Shown: positions 9,021 through 19,026, numbered from the stretch's first letter. The stretch is 64,000 nt of DNA from Flavobacterium rakeshii (GCF_009741375.1 NZ_WOWP01000011.1:62001-126000); one strand, 5' to 3'. Numbers and translations are program-made. Notes: generated by a model from the letters alone, not told the origin.

Positions 9021-10049
9021 ATGGGATTTTTTGATTTCATGACCGAGGATATTGCGATTGACCTTGGTACCGCAAACACCCTGATTATACATAATGACAA
9101 AGTTGTTATTGACAGCCCGTCTATAGTAGCACGGAACCGTGTTACCGGTAAAATAATTGCCGTTGGTAAAGAAGCCAATATGATGCAGGGTAAAACCCAT
9201 GAAAATATCAAAACCATACGTCCGCTTAAAGACGGGGTTATTGCAGACTTTGCTGCATCGGAAGAAATGATAAAGATGTTTATCAAAAGTATTCCGGCTT
9301 TAAAAAAGAAACTGTTTCAACCGGCCCTTCGCATGGTTATCTGTATTCCTTCGGGTATTACCGAAGTGGAGATGCGTGCAGTAAAAGAATCTGCTGAAAG
9401 GGTAAACGGTAAAGAAGTATACCTAATCCACGAACCTATGGCTGCAGCCATAGGTATTGGTGTGGATATCATGCAGCCTAAGGGTAACATGATTGTAGAT
9501 ATAGGTGGTGGTACTACCGAGATTGCTGTTATAGCACTGGGTGGTATTGTATGTGACAAATCGGTTAAGATTGCGGGTGACGTTTTCACTAACGATATTG
9601 TTTACTACATGAGAACCCAGCATAACCTTTTTGTTGGTGAGACAACTGCCGAAAAAATCAAAATCCAAATTGGTGCTGCCCTTGAAGACTTAGAGTCCCC
9701 ACCGGAGGAAATGTCTGTTCAGGGTCGTGACCTTTTAACAGGTAAACCAAAACAGGTTGATGTTTCATACCGTGAAATTGCCAAAGCCCTTGATAAGTCT
9801 ATTCAACGTATTGAGGACGCTGTTATGGAAACCTTATCACAAACCCCTCCTGAGCTTGCTGCCGATATTTACAATACCGGTATTTACCTTGCAGGTGGTG
9901 GTTCGATGTTAAGAGGACTTGACAAGCGTATATCACAAAAAACAGACCTACCGGTTTACATCGCCGAAGACCCGTTAAGAGCGGTTGTACGCGGTACCGG
10001 AATGGCACTTAAAAACATCGAGAAATTCAGGAGCATACTTATCAAATAA
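9021..10049 (+). CDS. mreB: Rod shape-determining actin homologue MreB
   Basis: 342 residues. MreB forms membrane-bound filaments that guide the elongation machinery for sidewall peptidoglycan. ATP-binding motifs are clear: IDLGTANTLI (phosphate 1) near the N-terminus, IVDIGGGTTEIAVIALGG (phosphate 2) and LAGGGSMLRGL (adenosine) near the C-terminus. The N-terminal MGFFDFMTEDIAIDLG is typical of the family. First gene of a mreBCD-pbp2-rodA operon, with mreC starting 13 bases after its stop. Confidence 0.97.
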   Translation: MGFFDFMTEDIAIDLGTANTLIIHNDKVVIDSPSIVARNRVTGKIIAVGKEANMMQGKTHENIKTIRPLKDGVIADFAASEEMIKMFIKSIPALKKKLFQPALRMVICIPSGITEVEMRAVKESAERVNGKEVYLIHEPMAAAIGIGVDIMQPKGNMIVDIGGGTTEIAVIALGGIVCDKSVKIAGDVFTNDIVYYMRTQHNLFVGETTAEKIKIQIGAALEDLESPPEEMSVQGRDLLTGKPKQVDVSYREIAKALDKSIQRIEDAVMETLSQTPPELAADIYNTGIYLAGGGSMLRGLDKRISQKTDLPVYIAEDPLRAVVRGTGMALKNIEKFRSILIK

Positions 10050-10062
10050 ACAGCAATAGTTC

Positions 10063-10887
10063 ATGCAGCAAATATTTAATTTTATATTTAAAAACAGTAT
10101 CTTATTACTGTTTTTGCTGCTTTTAGGCATATCGTTATCGCTGGTATTTCAGTCACACTACTATCACAGGAGCAGGGCTGTTACATCGGCTAACGCTATA
10201 TCGGGCTATACCTACGAAAAAATAAACGACGTAGAGCAATATTTCAGCCTTAAAGAACAAAATGATAAACTTGCTACCGAAAATGCCACATTAAAACAAT
10301 TACTGTACAACAGTCAGGACACTATTAATATTCCTGCTGTACAGAAACCACAGGGACTTGATAATTTTACCGTTATACAGTCTAAAGTCATCTCCAACTC
10401 ATACAACAATCAAGAAAACTACCTTACTATTAACAGCGGTACTAACGATGGTGTTAAACCGGATATGGGCGTTGTAAGCAGCTTAGGTGTTGTAGGTATA
10501 ATAGAGAATACTTCAAAAAATTACGCTACGGTAATCAGTATACTAAACTTAAAATTTAAACTGGATGCCAAAATTAAAGGTAGTAACCACTTCGGGACCC
10601 TGAAATGGGATGCAAAAAATGCAGGTTACGCCCTTCTTACCGAAGTACCAAGACTGGCATCTGTAAAAAAAGGTGACACTATTGTAACCGGAGGACGATC
10701 GGTAATATTCCCGGAAAACATTCCGATAGGAAAAATTGAAAATATTTTCAGGGATACCAAAACAAATTATTACACCTTAAATGTTAGACTGTTTAACGAC
10801 ATGACTAACCTTGACCATGTATACATTATAGAAAATAAAGACTTGCAGGAAATAAGAGACCTGGAAGCCCGTACCGGAGATGAATAG
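10063..10887 (+). CDS. mreC: Rod shape-determining protein MreC
   Basis: 274 residues. A single membrane helix at about 10-30 anchors the protein, followed by a coiled-coil segment (about 55-80) and a periplasmic beta-rich domain. The family pattern NDGVKPDMGVVSSLGVVGII is visible. MreC links the cytoplasmic MreB filaments to PBP2 and RodA. The 3' end overlaps mreD by 8 bases, which points to coupled translation. The last residues (ARTGDE) lie beyond the usual fold. Confidence 0.94.
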   Translation: MQQIFNFIFKNSILLLFLLLLGISLSLVFQSHYYHRSRAVTSANAISGYTYEKINDVEQYFSLKEQNDKLATENATLKQLLYNSQDTINIPAVQKPQGLDNFTVIQSKVISNSYNNQENYLTINSGTNDGVKPDMGVVSSLGVVGIIENTSKNYATVISILNLKFKLDAKIKGSNHFGTLKWDAKNAGYALLTEVPRLASVKKGDTIVTGGRSVIFPENIPIGKIENIFRDTKTNYYTLNVRLFNDMTNLDHVYIIENKDLQEIRDLEARTGDE

Positions 10888-11383
10888 TACACTTATAGGC
10901 AACATATCACGATTTGTCCTTTTAATGGCAGCACAAATTCTTGTTTTTAACAAGATGGAACTGTTTGGCTATACCGCATTTCCGTATATATTATATATCC
11001 TTTTATACCCTGTTAACGGCAACAAAGCTTTATTGCTTATCACTGCTTTCTTTTTAGGGCTAACTCAGGATATCTTTTTAAACACATCAGGACCACATGC
11101 CGCTGCCTGTGTTTGCTTAGCCTATTTCAGGCCTGCTTTTTTCAGATTCTCATTCGGTATCAGTTACGAATATCAAACTATACGGATAAATGACCGCCTT
11201 ACGCCCGAACGTTTTTCATTTATTCTGATTTCAGTTGTAACACACCATTTAATTTTATATCTTTTGGAGTTATTAAGGTTTACTCTTATCATAGACACCC
11301 TGATAAGAACAGTTGCAACTACTGCTTTCACCTTGATTCTTAGTATTACCATAATTTATTTAATTAAGCCGGGCAAACAATGA
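10880..11383 (+). CDS. mreD: Rod shape-determining protein MreD
   Basis: 167 residues, strongly hydrophobic, with about five predicted membrane helices, the size expected for MreD. The sequence itself is weakly conserved, as usual for this family; the call rests mainly on topology and the fixed place between mreC and pbp2. It overlaps mreC by 8 bases and pbp2 by 4 bases (ATGA). Part of the elongasome in the inner membrane. Confidence 0.88.
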   Translation: MNSTLIGNISRFVLLMAAQILVFNKMELFGYTAFPYILYILLYPVNGNKALLLITAFFLGLTQDIFLNTSGPHAAACVCLAYFRPAFFRFSFGISYEYQTIRINDRLTPERFSFILISVVTHHLILYLLELLRFTLIIDTLIRTVATTAFTLILSITIIYLIKPGKQ

Positions 11384-13233
11384 GAAAGATTTTACTGCCA
11401 GCCATAATTATAGCTGCAGCGTTACTGATAACAGTCAGACTTTATTATCTACAAATACTTGACGACTCCTACAATGAGGCATCGGACAACAATGCTGTTA
11501 AAATAAAATACGAATACCCTGAGCGCGGTTATATATACGACCGTAACGGAGAGCTACTGGTAGCTAACCAACCTTCATACGATATTATGGTCACCCCTAA
11601 TGAAATGAAGGACACAGATACGCTTGAAATATGCAGTCTTTTAAGCATCACCAAAGAAGAGTTTATACGAAAAGTTGAAAAGGCAAAAGTATACAGCCCA
11701 AGGCTACCCTCTATCTTTTTAGCTCAGCTAAACAAAAAAGAGTTTGCCGCTTTTCAGGAAAAAATTCGTCGTTTTAAAGGTTTTGATATCGTTAAGCGTT
11801 CACTAAGAGATTATCAGGTAAACGAAGCCGCAAATGTTTTTGGTTACATTCAGCAGGTTAATGATTATATCATTCAAAAAAATCCATATTACAAGAGCGG
11901 TGATCTTATAGGCAGACAGGGAGTTGAAGAAATGTATGAGGATGTACTTAGAGGTGTTAAAGGTGTAAAACGCATACAGAGAGACCGCTTTGGAAGGGAA
12001 ATAGGCCCTTTTAAAGAAGGTATGTATGACACTATTGCCGTAAAAGGAAAAGACATCACATTAACCCTTGATGCCGAACTACAAAAATATGGCGAATCAC
12101 TAATGTTTGAAAAGCGCGGTGGTATTGTTGCCCTTGAGCCTAAAACAGGCGAAATACTGGCATTGGTTACTGCCCCAAATTACGACCCGTCTATACTTGT
12201 AGGACGTAAACGTTCAGAGAACTACACCAAATTATCAAGAGATACTATAGGTGTACCTCTATTTGACCGTGGACTTTTAGCCGAGTATCCTCCCGGGTCT
12301 CCGTTTAAAATCCTTACCGGACTTATAGGACTACAGGAAGAGGTAATAGATGAGAACACTACCTTTATTTGCCACCATGGTTTCTTTTATGGCCGTGGGG
12401 CATTTATGAAGTGTCACGATAGCGGTCCGTCAAAACTGCATAACGGTATATACAACTCCTGTAACACTTACTTTGCCAGCACTTACAAACTGACTATAGA
12501 TAAGTACGACAAACCTAAAGACGGTATGGATGCCTGGAGTAACCATTTAAAGAGTTTTGGGCTTGGTAACTTTTTAGGGTATGACCTGCCACCGGGAAGA
12601 AGAGGATTAATACCTGATGGTGATTACTACAACCGCTACTACCCTAACGGCGGATGGAGAAGCACAACCACTATATCAAACGCTATTGGGCAGGGTGAGA
12701 TTAAAATGACTCCTATCCAGCTGGCAAACATGATGGCTACTGTTGCTAACGAGGGTTATTATTACACCCCTCATATCATCAAAAATATTCAGGATGGTGA
12801 AATTGACGAGAAATTTACCACCAAGCATGAAACCACTATCAACAAAGAGCATTTTAAACCGGTTATAGACGGGCTATATGATGTGTATAACTTAGGTACA
12901 GCAAAAAGCCTTCGTGTTGAGGGCATAGAGATTTGTGGTAAAACAGGTACAGCAGAGAACTATGCCAAAATAAACGGTAAAAGGGTAAAACTACAGGATC
13001 ACTCGGTATTCGTAGCATTTGCTCCAAGGCATGATCCAAAAATCGCTATCGCTGTATTTATTGAGAACGGATATTGGGGAGCACGCTGGGCAGGACCTAT
13101 TGCCAGCCTTATGATAGAGAAATACCTTAAAGGCGAAATAACACGTAAGGATTTAGAAACAAAAATGCTTACACAGGGTCTTAAAGAGGAATATGATAAA
13201 GTTATAAACGGATATTATAATAACAAGCAATGA
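11380..13233 (+). CDS. mrdA: Penicillin-binding protein 2, elongation transpeptidase
   Basis: 617 residues with an N-terminal membrane helix (about 4-22), a PBP dimerisation domain containing ERGYIYDRNGELL, and a transpeptidase domain from about 220. Active-site motifs are intact: Ser307-P-F-Lys310, Ser360-C-N362 and Lys521-T-G. It crosslinks peptidoglycan during side-wall growth together with RodA. Start and stop overlap mreD and rodA by 4 bases each. It is the likely target of mecillinam-type beta-lactams in this organism, by family analogy. Confidence 0.96.
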   Translation: MRKILLPAIIIAAALLITVRLYYLQILDDSYNEASDNNAVKIKYEYPERGYIYDRNGELLVANQPSYDIMVTPNEMKDTDTLEICSLLSITKEEFIRKVEKAKVYSPRLPSIFLAQLNKKEFAAFQEKIRRFKGFDIVKRSLRDYQVNEAANVFGYIQQVNDYIIQKNPYYKSGDLIGRQGVEEMYEDVLRGVKGVKRIQRDRFGREIGPFKEGMYDTIAVKGKDITLTLDAELQKYGESLMFEKRGGIVALEPKTGEILALVTAPNYDPSILVGRKRSENYTKLSRDTIGVPLFDRGLLAEYPPGSPFKILTGLIGLQEEVIDENTTFICHHGFFYGRGAFMKCHDSGPSKLHNGIYNSCNTYFASTYKLTIDKYDKPKDGMDAWSNHLKSFGLGNFLGYDLPPGRRGLIPDGDYYNRYYPNGGWRSTTTISNAIGQGEIKMTPIQLANMMATVANEGYYYTPHIIKNIQDGEIDEKFTTKHETTINKEHFKPVIDGLYDVYNLGTAKSLRVEGIEICGKTGTAENYAKINGKRVKLQDHSVFVAFAPRHDPKIAIAVFIENGYWGARWAGPIASLMIEKYLKGEITRKDLETKMLTQGLKEEYDKVINGYYNNKQ

Positions 13234-14486
13234 GAAACCAGAGTGTAATTAATAATGTTGACTGGCCTTTAATTTTCCTGTATACCGCATTGGTATTACT
13301 GGGCTGGATGACTATATACTCTGCTTCCTTACCTACAAATCCGGGTTCTATTTTTGACCTGAGCGAGATTTACGGCAAGCAAATGCTTTTCATAATGATG
13401 TGTATCCCTTTGATAAGCGTAATACTTATGCTCGATGCTAAAATCTATGAGAAGTATTCCCTCATATTTTACATTCTGTCACTCATACTCCTTGCCGGAC
13501 TCTTTGTTGCCGGTAAAACCATAAAGGGACAAACCAACTGGTATGCCTTTGGAGGCTTTAGTATACAACCTTCAGAATTTGCCAAGATAGCCACCTCGCT
13601 TATACTTTCTAAATACCTGAGTGATGTACAAATAAACTTAAAGACGACCAACAATCAAATGGTAGCCTTTGGTATCCTTGCAATGCCGGTATTACTTATC
13701 ATGATGCAGCCTGATGCCGGTAGTGCCATGATATTCTTGTCTCTGGCTTTTGTACTGCACCGTGAAGGTTTACCTTCATGGTATTTATGGACAGGCTTTT
13801 TTGCAATACTGTTATTCCTTTTGGCATTACTTATAAAACTACAGTTCCTGGTGGTTTATATTATTGCCGGAATTATTATCCATTATGTACTGAACAGAAA
13901 AAACAAAAGAAACATATTCATTTACGTTATCACATTAATAGCAATGATAGGTTTTACCTTCTCGGTAGACTATGTTTTTAATAACGTACTGGAAGAACAC
14001 CAAAAGGATCGTATCAATGTACTTTTTGATAAAAATGTAAACATTCAGGCAGAGGGTTATAACCTAAACCAATCAATGATTGCTATTGGATCGGGTTCAT
14101 GGACAGGCAAAGGATACTTAGAAGGAACACAAACCAAAGGTAAGTTTGTGCCCGAACAACATACCGATTATATTTTTACTACAGTAGGTGAAGAATGGGG
14201 CTTTGCAGGTTCAATGGTTGTAATAGTACTGTTTGTAACTCTGCTACTACGCATACTATACCTCGCGGAGAGGCAAAAATCGCGCTTTAGCCGAACGTAT
14301 GGCTATTGTGTGGCAGCATTGCTTTTTACACACTTTTTCGTTAACATAGCGATGCTTATAAAGCTTTTCCCAACTATCGGGGTTCCGCTTCCGTTTTTCT
14401 CTTATGGAGGATCGAGCCTGTTTGCTTTTACTACCCTCCTGTTTATTTTTATAAAACTGGATGCCAATAAGGTTAATGAGTGGTAG
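13230..14486 (+). CDS. rodA: RodA, SEDS-family peptidoglycan polymerase
   Basis: 418 residues with about ten membrane helices. It polymerises lipid II glycan strands with PBP2. Family signatures seen: GGFSIQPSEFAKIATSLIL in the first half, PEQHTDYIFTTVGEEWGF in the extracytoplasmic loop, and VPLPFFSYGGSSL near the end. The start overlaps the pbp2 stop by 4 bases (ATGA). Last gene of the rod operon. Only 8 bases separate its stop from the stop of the opposing ABC permease, and no terminator hairpin is visible between them. Confidence 0.96.
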   Translation: MRNQSVINNVDWPLIFLYTALVLLGWMTIYSASLPTNPGSIFDLSEIYGKQMLFIMMCIPLISVILMLDAKIYEKYSLIFYILSLILLAGLFVAGKTIKGQTNWYAFGGFSIQPSEFAKIATSLILSKYLSDVQINLKTTNNQMVAFGILAMPVLLIMMQPDAGSAMIFLSLAFVLHREGLPSWYLWTGFFAILLFLLALLIKLQFLVVYIIAGIIIHYVLNRKNKRNIFIYVITLIAMIGFTFSVDYVFNNVLEEHQKDRINVLFDKNVNIQAEGYNLNQSMIAIGSGSWTGKGYLEGTQTKGKFVPEQHTDYIFTTVGEEWGFAGSMVVIVLFVTLLLRILYLAERQKSRFSRTYGYCVAALLFTHFFVNIAMLIKLFPTIGVPLPFFSYGGSSLFAFTTLLFIFIKLDANKVNEW

Positions 14487-14494
14487 TTATTATT

Positions 14495-15604
14495 CTATTC
14501 GGCTTTTACATCGAGAGCGTCCCTTAGAGCATTACCTACCATCATAAAGGCAAGCACCAATAACAACATGGCTATACCCGGTGCTAATGCCAAATAAGGT
14601 TTCCCTAAAATAATATAGTTGTAGTGATCTTTAATCATACCTCCCCAGCTTGGCACGGGCGGTTGTGCCCCCAGCCCTAAAAAGCTAAGTCCGCTTTCCA
14701 CCAGAATAGCCGAAGCAAAATTAGCCGCCGATATTACTATAACCGGAGCCATACTGTTAGGCAGTATATGATTAAATATTATCCTGACATTCTTATACCC
14801 TAAAGCCCTCGCAGCCGTTACAAACTGCATTTGTTTAATACTCATAACCTGCCCCCTAACCACACGGGCAACCTCTACCCACATAGTAAGCCCTACAGCT
14901 ACAAAAACCTGCCAGAATCCTTTTCCTAAAGCCAGTGTAATAGCTATTACTAAAAGTAGTGTAGGTATGGACCAGATTATGTTTACCAGCCACATCACAA
15001 AAGCATCTACCTTACCGCCAAAAAACCCGGCAATGGCACCAAAAAATATCCCTACAAGAAGCGATATAAATACAGCCACAAAACCAATAGCAATAGATAC
15101 CCTTGAACCAACAATAAGCCTACTTAATAAATCCCTACCCTGACTATCGGTACCCAGTATAAACTTTTGTTCCTTAATAAAATCTGACTTAATAGTTTCG
15201 AGATTAGTTGTACCAAATACCGTAAGCGGAACTGATTTAGTAACTGCCAAATCAGGATCGTTAGCATATTCGGTATAAGTAAGGCTGTCATTATTTATTT
15301 CATAACCAAGTATAGGCACTTTAGGCTGAATAAACTCTTTCCCTGTAAAATAATCAGACAGGTGTGTTTCCTCTGTTTTACCCGGCACAGGAAGCGTTAG
15401 CATTTCAACTGTAAACCCCGGTGACTTAGAATGAATAGACAAATCCCCCCAGTTAGCATTTTTGGTATTATCGGGCGCAAACACATAGGCAAACACAGCA
15501 ATAAATACCAAAATCAAAATGAACGATAAACTTAAAACGCCCCAAAAGTTCTTTTTAAACTTTTGGAGCGCTAAGATTGTGAGGGATTGATTATTTCTAC
15601 TCAT
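14495..15604 (-). CDS. Oligopeptide/dipeptide-type ABC transporter permease (DppC/OppC-like)
   Basis: 369 residues. One N-terminal helix (about 20-42) precedes a periplasmic stretch of about 110 residues that is longer than in E. coli DppC. A binding-protein-dependent permease domain with five helices follows. The cytoplasmic EAA loop reads AARALGYKNVRIIFNHILPN. FILGTDSQGRDLLSRLIVGSR, split over the loop before the permease domain, is typical of OppC/DppC. No solute-binding protein, second permease or ATPase is beside it, so it must assemble with subunits coded elsewhere. It lies 5 bases after the Prc-type protease and is probably co-transcribed with it. Confidence 0.9.
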   Translation of the reverse strand: MSRNNQSLTILALQKFKKNFWGVLSLSFILILVFIAVFAYVFAPDNTKNANWGDLSIHSKSPGFTVEMLTLPVPGKTEETHLSDYFTGKEFIQPKVPILGYEINNDSLTYTEYANDPDLAVTKSVPLTVFGTTNLETIKSDFIKEQKFILGTDSQGRDLLSRLIVGSRVSIAIGFVAVFISLLVGIFFGAIAGFFGGKVDAFVMWLVNIIWSIPTLLLVIAITLALGKGFWQVFVAVGLTMWVEVARVVRGQVMSIKQMQFVTAARALGYKNVRIIFNHILPNSMAPVIVISAANFASAILVESGLSFLGLGAQPPVPSWGGMIKDHYNYIILGKPYLALAPGIAMLLLVLAFMMVGNALRDALDVKAE

Positions 15605-15609
15605 TAAAA

Positions 15610-17808
15610 CTATCTTGTTTTAATAGGTTTTTCTTTCTTATTAAGGGTAACCGCTGTTTTAGCCGATTTATCCTGCATGTCACCAAGTACATTTATTGCT
15701 TCTTCAACATAAACATCTTTAGCCAGGCTCTCATACCATATTTGCTTTTTCTCTGCAAAGGCAGGGTCTTTATCAAAAATTGCCTGTTCGTATGGAAGCG
15801 GTTTAAATTCAAGTCCGTTTTTGTAATCAGAGATAGCTTTAAACTTCTTGGTAATATCTTCCGTCTTTTTAAGCTCAGCCTTAAACTTATCAATATTCAG
15901 GTCAAACTGATTGTCGTCTTTTTTAGCGTCAATCCATTTTGCATTTTCATCAATAAGCTTAAACTGGTCATTTTTAGAAATCCTGTCGTTACTTTTAGCA
16001 ATAACTAAATCATAGTTACTTTTAAAGGGCTTAAATGAAGCTGCATCTATTTTATCCCAAGGCATAGCCGTTTCGCTATCACGCTCACCCATTTGCAGGT
16101 AAGCATATCTGTCCGGCATTACAATATCACTGTAAACACCTTCTCTTTGGGTAGAACCACCGTTAATTCTGTAAAACTTCTGCGTAGTAGTTTTAAGTGC
16201 ACCAAGATCGCCCATAGAGTTTCCTCTTACAAACTGGTTAAGATCTATTACATTTTGTACTGTACCCTTACCATACGTATGTCTGCTACCCAATATTAAT
16301 CCACGGTTATAATCCTGAATTGCTGCTGCAAAAATCTCTGAAGCAGAAGCTGAGAAGTTGTTCACTAAAACCACAAGCGGTCCGTCCCACTCTACTTTAG
16401 TTCCTTTATCCTCTAATACTTCTTTATTCTTGTTAGATGATTTTACCTGAACAACAGGTCCTTCAGGCACAAATAAACCTGTCATATCTACAACAGTTCT
16501 AAGTGAACCTCCACCATTATTTCTTAAATCGATAACAATACCGTCTACTCCATATTCTCTTAATCTGATAACTTCCTGCTTAACATCTTTAGCCGCATCA
16601 CGGTTGTCTTTATTCTCAAAATCAATATAGAACTTAGGTAGATTAATGATACCGTATTTTTTCCCATCTTTCTCTACAACACTTGATTTGGCATAAGTCT
16701 CTTCAATCTCTACTACCTCTCTTACTATAGGGATAACTTCAATGCTACCATCTACTTTTTTAACTGTAAGTCGAACCTCAGTTCCTTTAGGACCTTTAAT
16801 TTTCTTAACCACATCGTCAAGGCGCATACCTGCAATATCAACAGGCTCTTCTTCACCCTGAGCTACTTTCATAATAAGGTCACCCTGCTCAAGCTCCTTA
16901 CCTCTCCAGGCTGGTCCTCCCGGTATAAGTTCAGATATTTCTACATAATCACTTTTCTTTTGCAATCTGGCACCAATACCTTCAATAGAACCTCTCATAC
17001 TGGTATCAAACTTCTCCTTATCATCGGGAGCAAAGTAGAATGTGTGCGGATCAAACCTCTCTACGATAGAGTTAAGATATATACTAAACCACTCATCACG
17101 GGTAAGATCGTCAATAAACTCAAAGTACTGGTCTAATGATTTACGGCTAGATTCGCGAGCCTCTTTTTCAAGCTCTTCAAAAGATTTCATTTCAGGCTTA
17201 TCAGCTTTCTCTTTTTCTTCAGCCGACTTCTTGTTGTAAGTCTCAAGATTTTTTTCCTGTACCTTTTGCTTATCTGTTATAGATGAAAGCACAGAAAGTT
17301 TAAGTTGTTTTTCCCAACGTAACTTTAGTTCATCTTTAGATTTAGCATATGGTTTATGCTCATAATCAGCATCAAAAGTTTCATCGATACTGTAATCAAA
17401 AGGTTTATCCAATATATCTTTATAAATATCTTCAGACTCTTTTAATCGCTGAATCAATTTAGTGTAAGTAAGATCAAAAAAGGCAAGATCCTGAGTATTG
17501 ATCATATCATCTATCTGAGTTTCATACTTAGCAAACTCATCAATATCTGACTGTAAGAAAAAACGTTTTGAAGGATCTAATCCTTCAATGTAGTCTTTAT
17601 ACACTCCTTTAGAGAAATCGTCGTTAATAGCAGCCGGATCATAATGTCCTTTTTCAATAACAAACGTTATAAGTTCCAGTAAAAGTTTGTCCTTATCTGG
17701 GTCAGATTCTTTTTTCCCGGGGATAAAACTAAGTAGTGCCACCGCAAGCACGGCAACAAACATCAGTATTTTATAGTTTCTTTTCATAAATTCCAAAATA
17801 GCTTTCAT
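15610..17808 (-). CDS. prc: Carboxy-terminal processing protease, Prc/Tsp type
   Basis: 732 residues: N-terminal signal anchor (about 10-28), an N-terminal helical domain, a PDZ domain (about 245-335) with RLQKKSDYVEISELIPGGPA, the S41 catalytic domain, and the DUF3340 C-terminal domain with QREGVYSDIVMPDRYAYL. The catalytic serine should be Ser488 in SASASE, and the lysine Lys514 in YGKGTVQ, matching the Ser/Lys dyad of E. coli Prc. It would trim or destroy periplasmic proteins, including wall hydrolases. Downstream the ABC permease follows after 5 bases. Confidence 0.95.
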   Translation of the reverse strand: MKAILEFMKRNYKILMFVAVLAVALLSFIPGKKESDPDKDKLLLELITFVIEKGHYDPAAINDDFSKGVYKDYIEGLDPSKRFFLQSDIDEFAKYETQIDDMINTQDLAFFDLTYTKLIQRLKESEDIYKDILDKPFDYSIDETFDADYEHKPYAKSKDELKLRWEKQLKLSVLSSITDKQKVQEKNLETYNKKSAEEKEKADKPEMKSFEELEKEARESSRKSLDQYFEFIDDLTRDEWFSIYLNSIVERFDPHTFYFAPDDKEKFDTSMRGSIEGIGARLQKKSDYVEISELIPGGPAWRGKELEQGDLIMKVAQGEEEPVDIAGMRLDDVVKKIKGPKGTEVRLTVKKVDGSIEVIPIVREVVEIEETYAKSSVVEKDGKKYGIINLPKFYIDFENKDNRDAAKDVKQEVIRLREYGVDGIVIDLRNNGGGSLRTVVDMTGLFVPEGPVVQVKSSNKNKEVLEDKGTKVEWDGPLVVLVNNFSASASEIFAAAIQDYNRGLILGSRHTYGKGTVQNVIDLNQFVRGNSMGDLGALKTTTQKFYRINGGSTQREGVYSDIVMPDRYAYLQMGERDSETAMPWDKIDAASFKPFKSNYDLVIAKSNDRISKNDQFKLIDENAKWIDAKKDDNQFDLNIDKFKAELKKTEDITKKFKAISDYKNGLEFKPLPYEQAIFDKDPAFAEKKQIWYESLAKDVYVEEAINVLGDMQDKSAKTAVTLNKKEKPIKTR

Positions 17809-17946
17809 TATATAATCTGTATAAAAAAGCGTGCCAAAAATTCAAACGGCATGAGTTAACATCAATAAAAATAAAGGGCACGAAAGCAAAAATGCTTATT
17901 TTAGCTAACGTAAAAGTACAATACTTATTTTGATTTTACTAGAAGC

Positions 17947-18729
17947 ATGAAGAAAAAACCCCTAATACTGGTCACCAACGACGACGGTATTTCTGCACCC
18001 GGAATAAGAGCATTAATATCGGTAATGAAAACCATAGGTGATGTTGTGGTAGTGGCACCCGACAGTCCACAATCTGCCACAGGTCACGCCATAACTATAA
18101 ACAGCACACTGTCTGTCAACAAAATAAACATTGATCCTGATGTTGACAGCGAATACAGTTGCTCGGGCACCCCGGTTGACTGTGTGAAATTTGCCGTAAA
18201 CGAAATACTGGACCGAAGACCCAGCTTATGTGTATCGGGCATTAACCACGGATCCAATTCATCCATAAACGTAATATATTCAGGAACACTAAGTGCCGCG
18301 GTAGAAGCCGGTATTGAAGGCATACCTGCCATAGGTTTTTCATTATTGGATTACAACTGGAACGCCGACTTTGAACCTGCTAAATCGTTTATTAAAAAAA
18401 TAACCCTACAGGTACTTGCAAACGGATTACCGGAGGGCGTTATTCTTAATGTAAATATCCCTAAACTAAAGGAAAACGAAATTAAGGGCATCAAAATATG
18501 CCGACAGGCAAAAGCCATGTGGATGGAGGAGTTTGACAAAAGACAAAACCCCCAGGGACGTGATTATTACTGGCTAACCGGAAAATTTGTAAATCTCGAC
18601 AACGGTGAAGACACTGACGAATGGGCTTTAGAAAAGGGATACATTTCCATAGTACCGGTTCAGTTTGACCTAACCGCACATCACGCCATACAACAATTAA
18701 ATTCGTGGAAATTAAATGAAAATAAGTAA
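17947..18729 (+). CDS. surE: 5'/3'-nucleotidase SurE
   Basis: 260 residues. A metal-dependent nucleoside-monophosphate phosphatase linked to stationary-phase survival. The acidic metal site ILVTNDDGISAPGIRAL is at the N-terminus; SGTPVDCVKFA and CVSGINHGSN complete the site. The stop overlaps the start of the next small membrane protein by 14 bases, so the two are likely translated together. Confidence 0.96.
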   Translation: MKKKPLILVTNDDGISAPGIRALISVMKTIGDVVVVAPDSPQSATGHAITINSTLSVNKINIDPDVDSEYSCSGTPVDCVKFAVNEILDRRPSLCVSGINHGSNSSINVIYSGTLSAAVEAGIEGIPAIGFSLLDYNWNADFEPAKSFIKKITLQVLANGLPEGVILNVNIPKLKENEIKGIKICRQAKAMWMEEFDKRQNPQGRDYYWLTGKFVNLDNGEDTDEWALEKGYISIVPVQFDLTAHHAIQQLNSWKLNENK

Positions 18730-19006
18730 ATATATACAGGTAGCCATAGGTATAATTATTGGCTTTGCCATTGCCTCACTAGGTATATTTTTATACCTGA
18801 AATATGTGGAATCTACTACAGGGAGTAACCTAAACGATACTATCACTGCAATTAAGTCGCAGGGGGTAATGGGTAAAGTAATTACCATTGGCGCAATACC
18901 TAACCTGCTTATATTTTTCCTCCTGTTGCGATTAAAAAGAGATATGATGGCATGGGGCATAATAATTGCTACGGCTATTTTAACTTTAATTACAGTATTT
19001 GTATAA
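18716..19006 (+). CDS. Small membrane protein between surE and lpxB
   Basis: 96 residues, unrecognised. It has three hydrophobic stretches (about 8-28, 52-70 and 76-94), predicted membrane helices, with a short polar loop around 30-50 (YVESTTGSNLNDTITAIKSQ) and a basic RLKRD turn near 70. It overlaps the surE end by 14 bases and is followed after 45 bases by lpxB. The overlap supports that it is a real gene. Function unknown; its place before lpxB hints at an envelope role, but only by position. Confidence 0.75.
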   Translation: MKISKYIQVAIGIIIGFAIASLGIFLYLKYVESTTGSNLNDTITAIKSQGVMGKVITIGAIPNLLIFFLLLRLKRDMMAWGIIIATAILTLITVFV

Positions 19007-19026
19007 AAAAGGCTGATTAAATTAAG

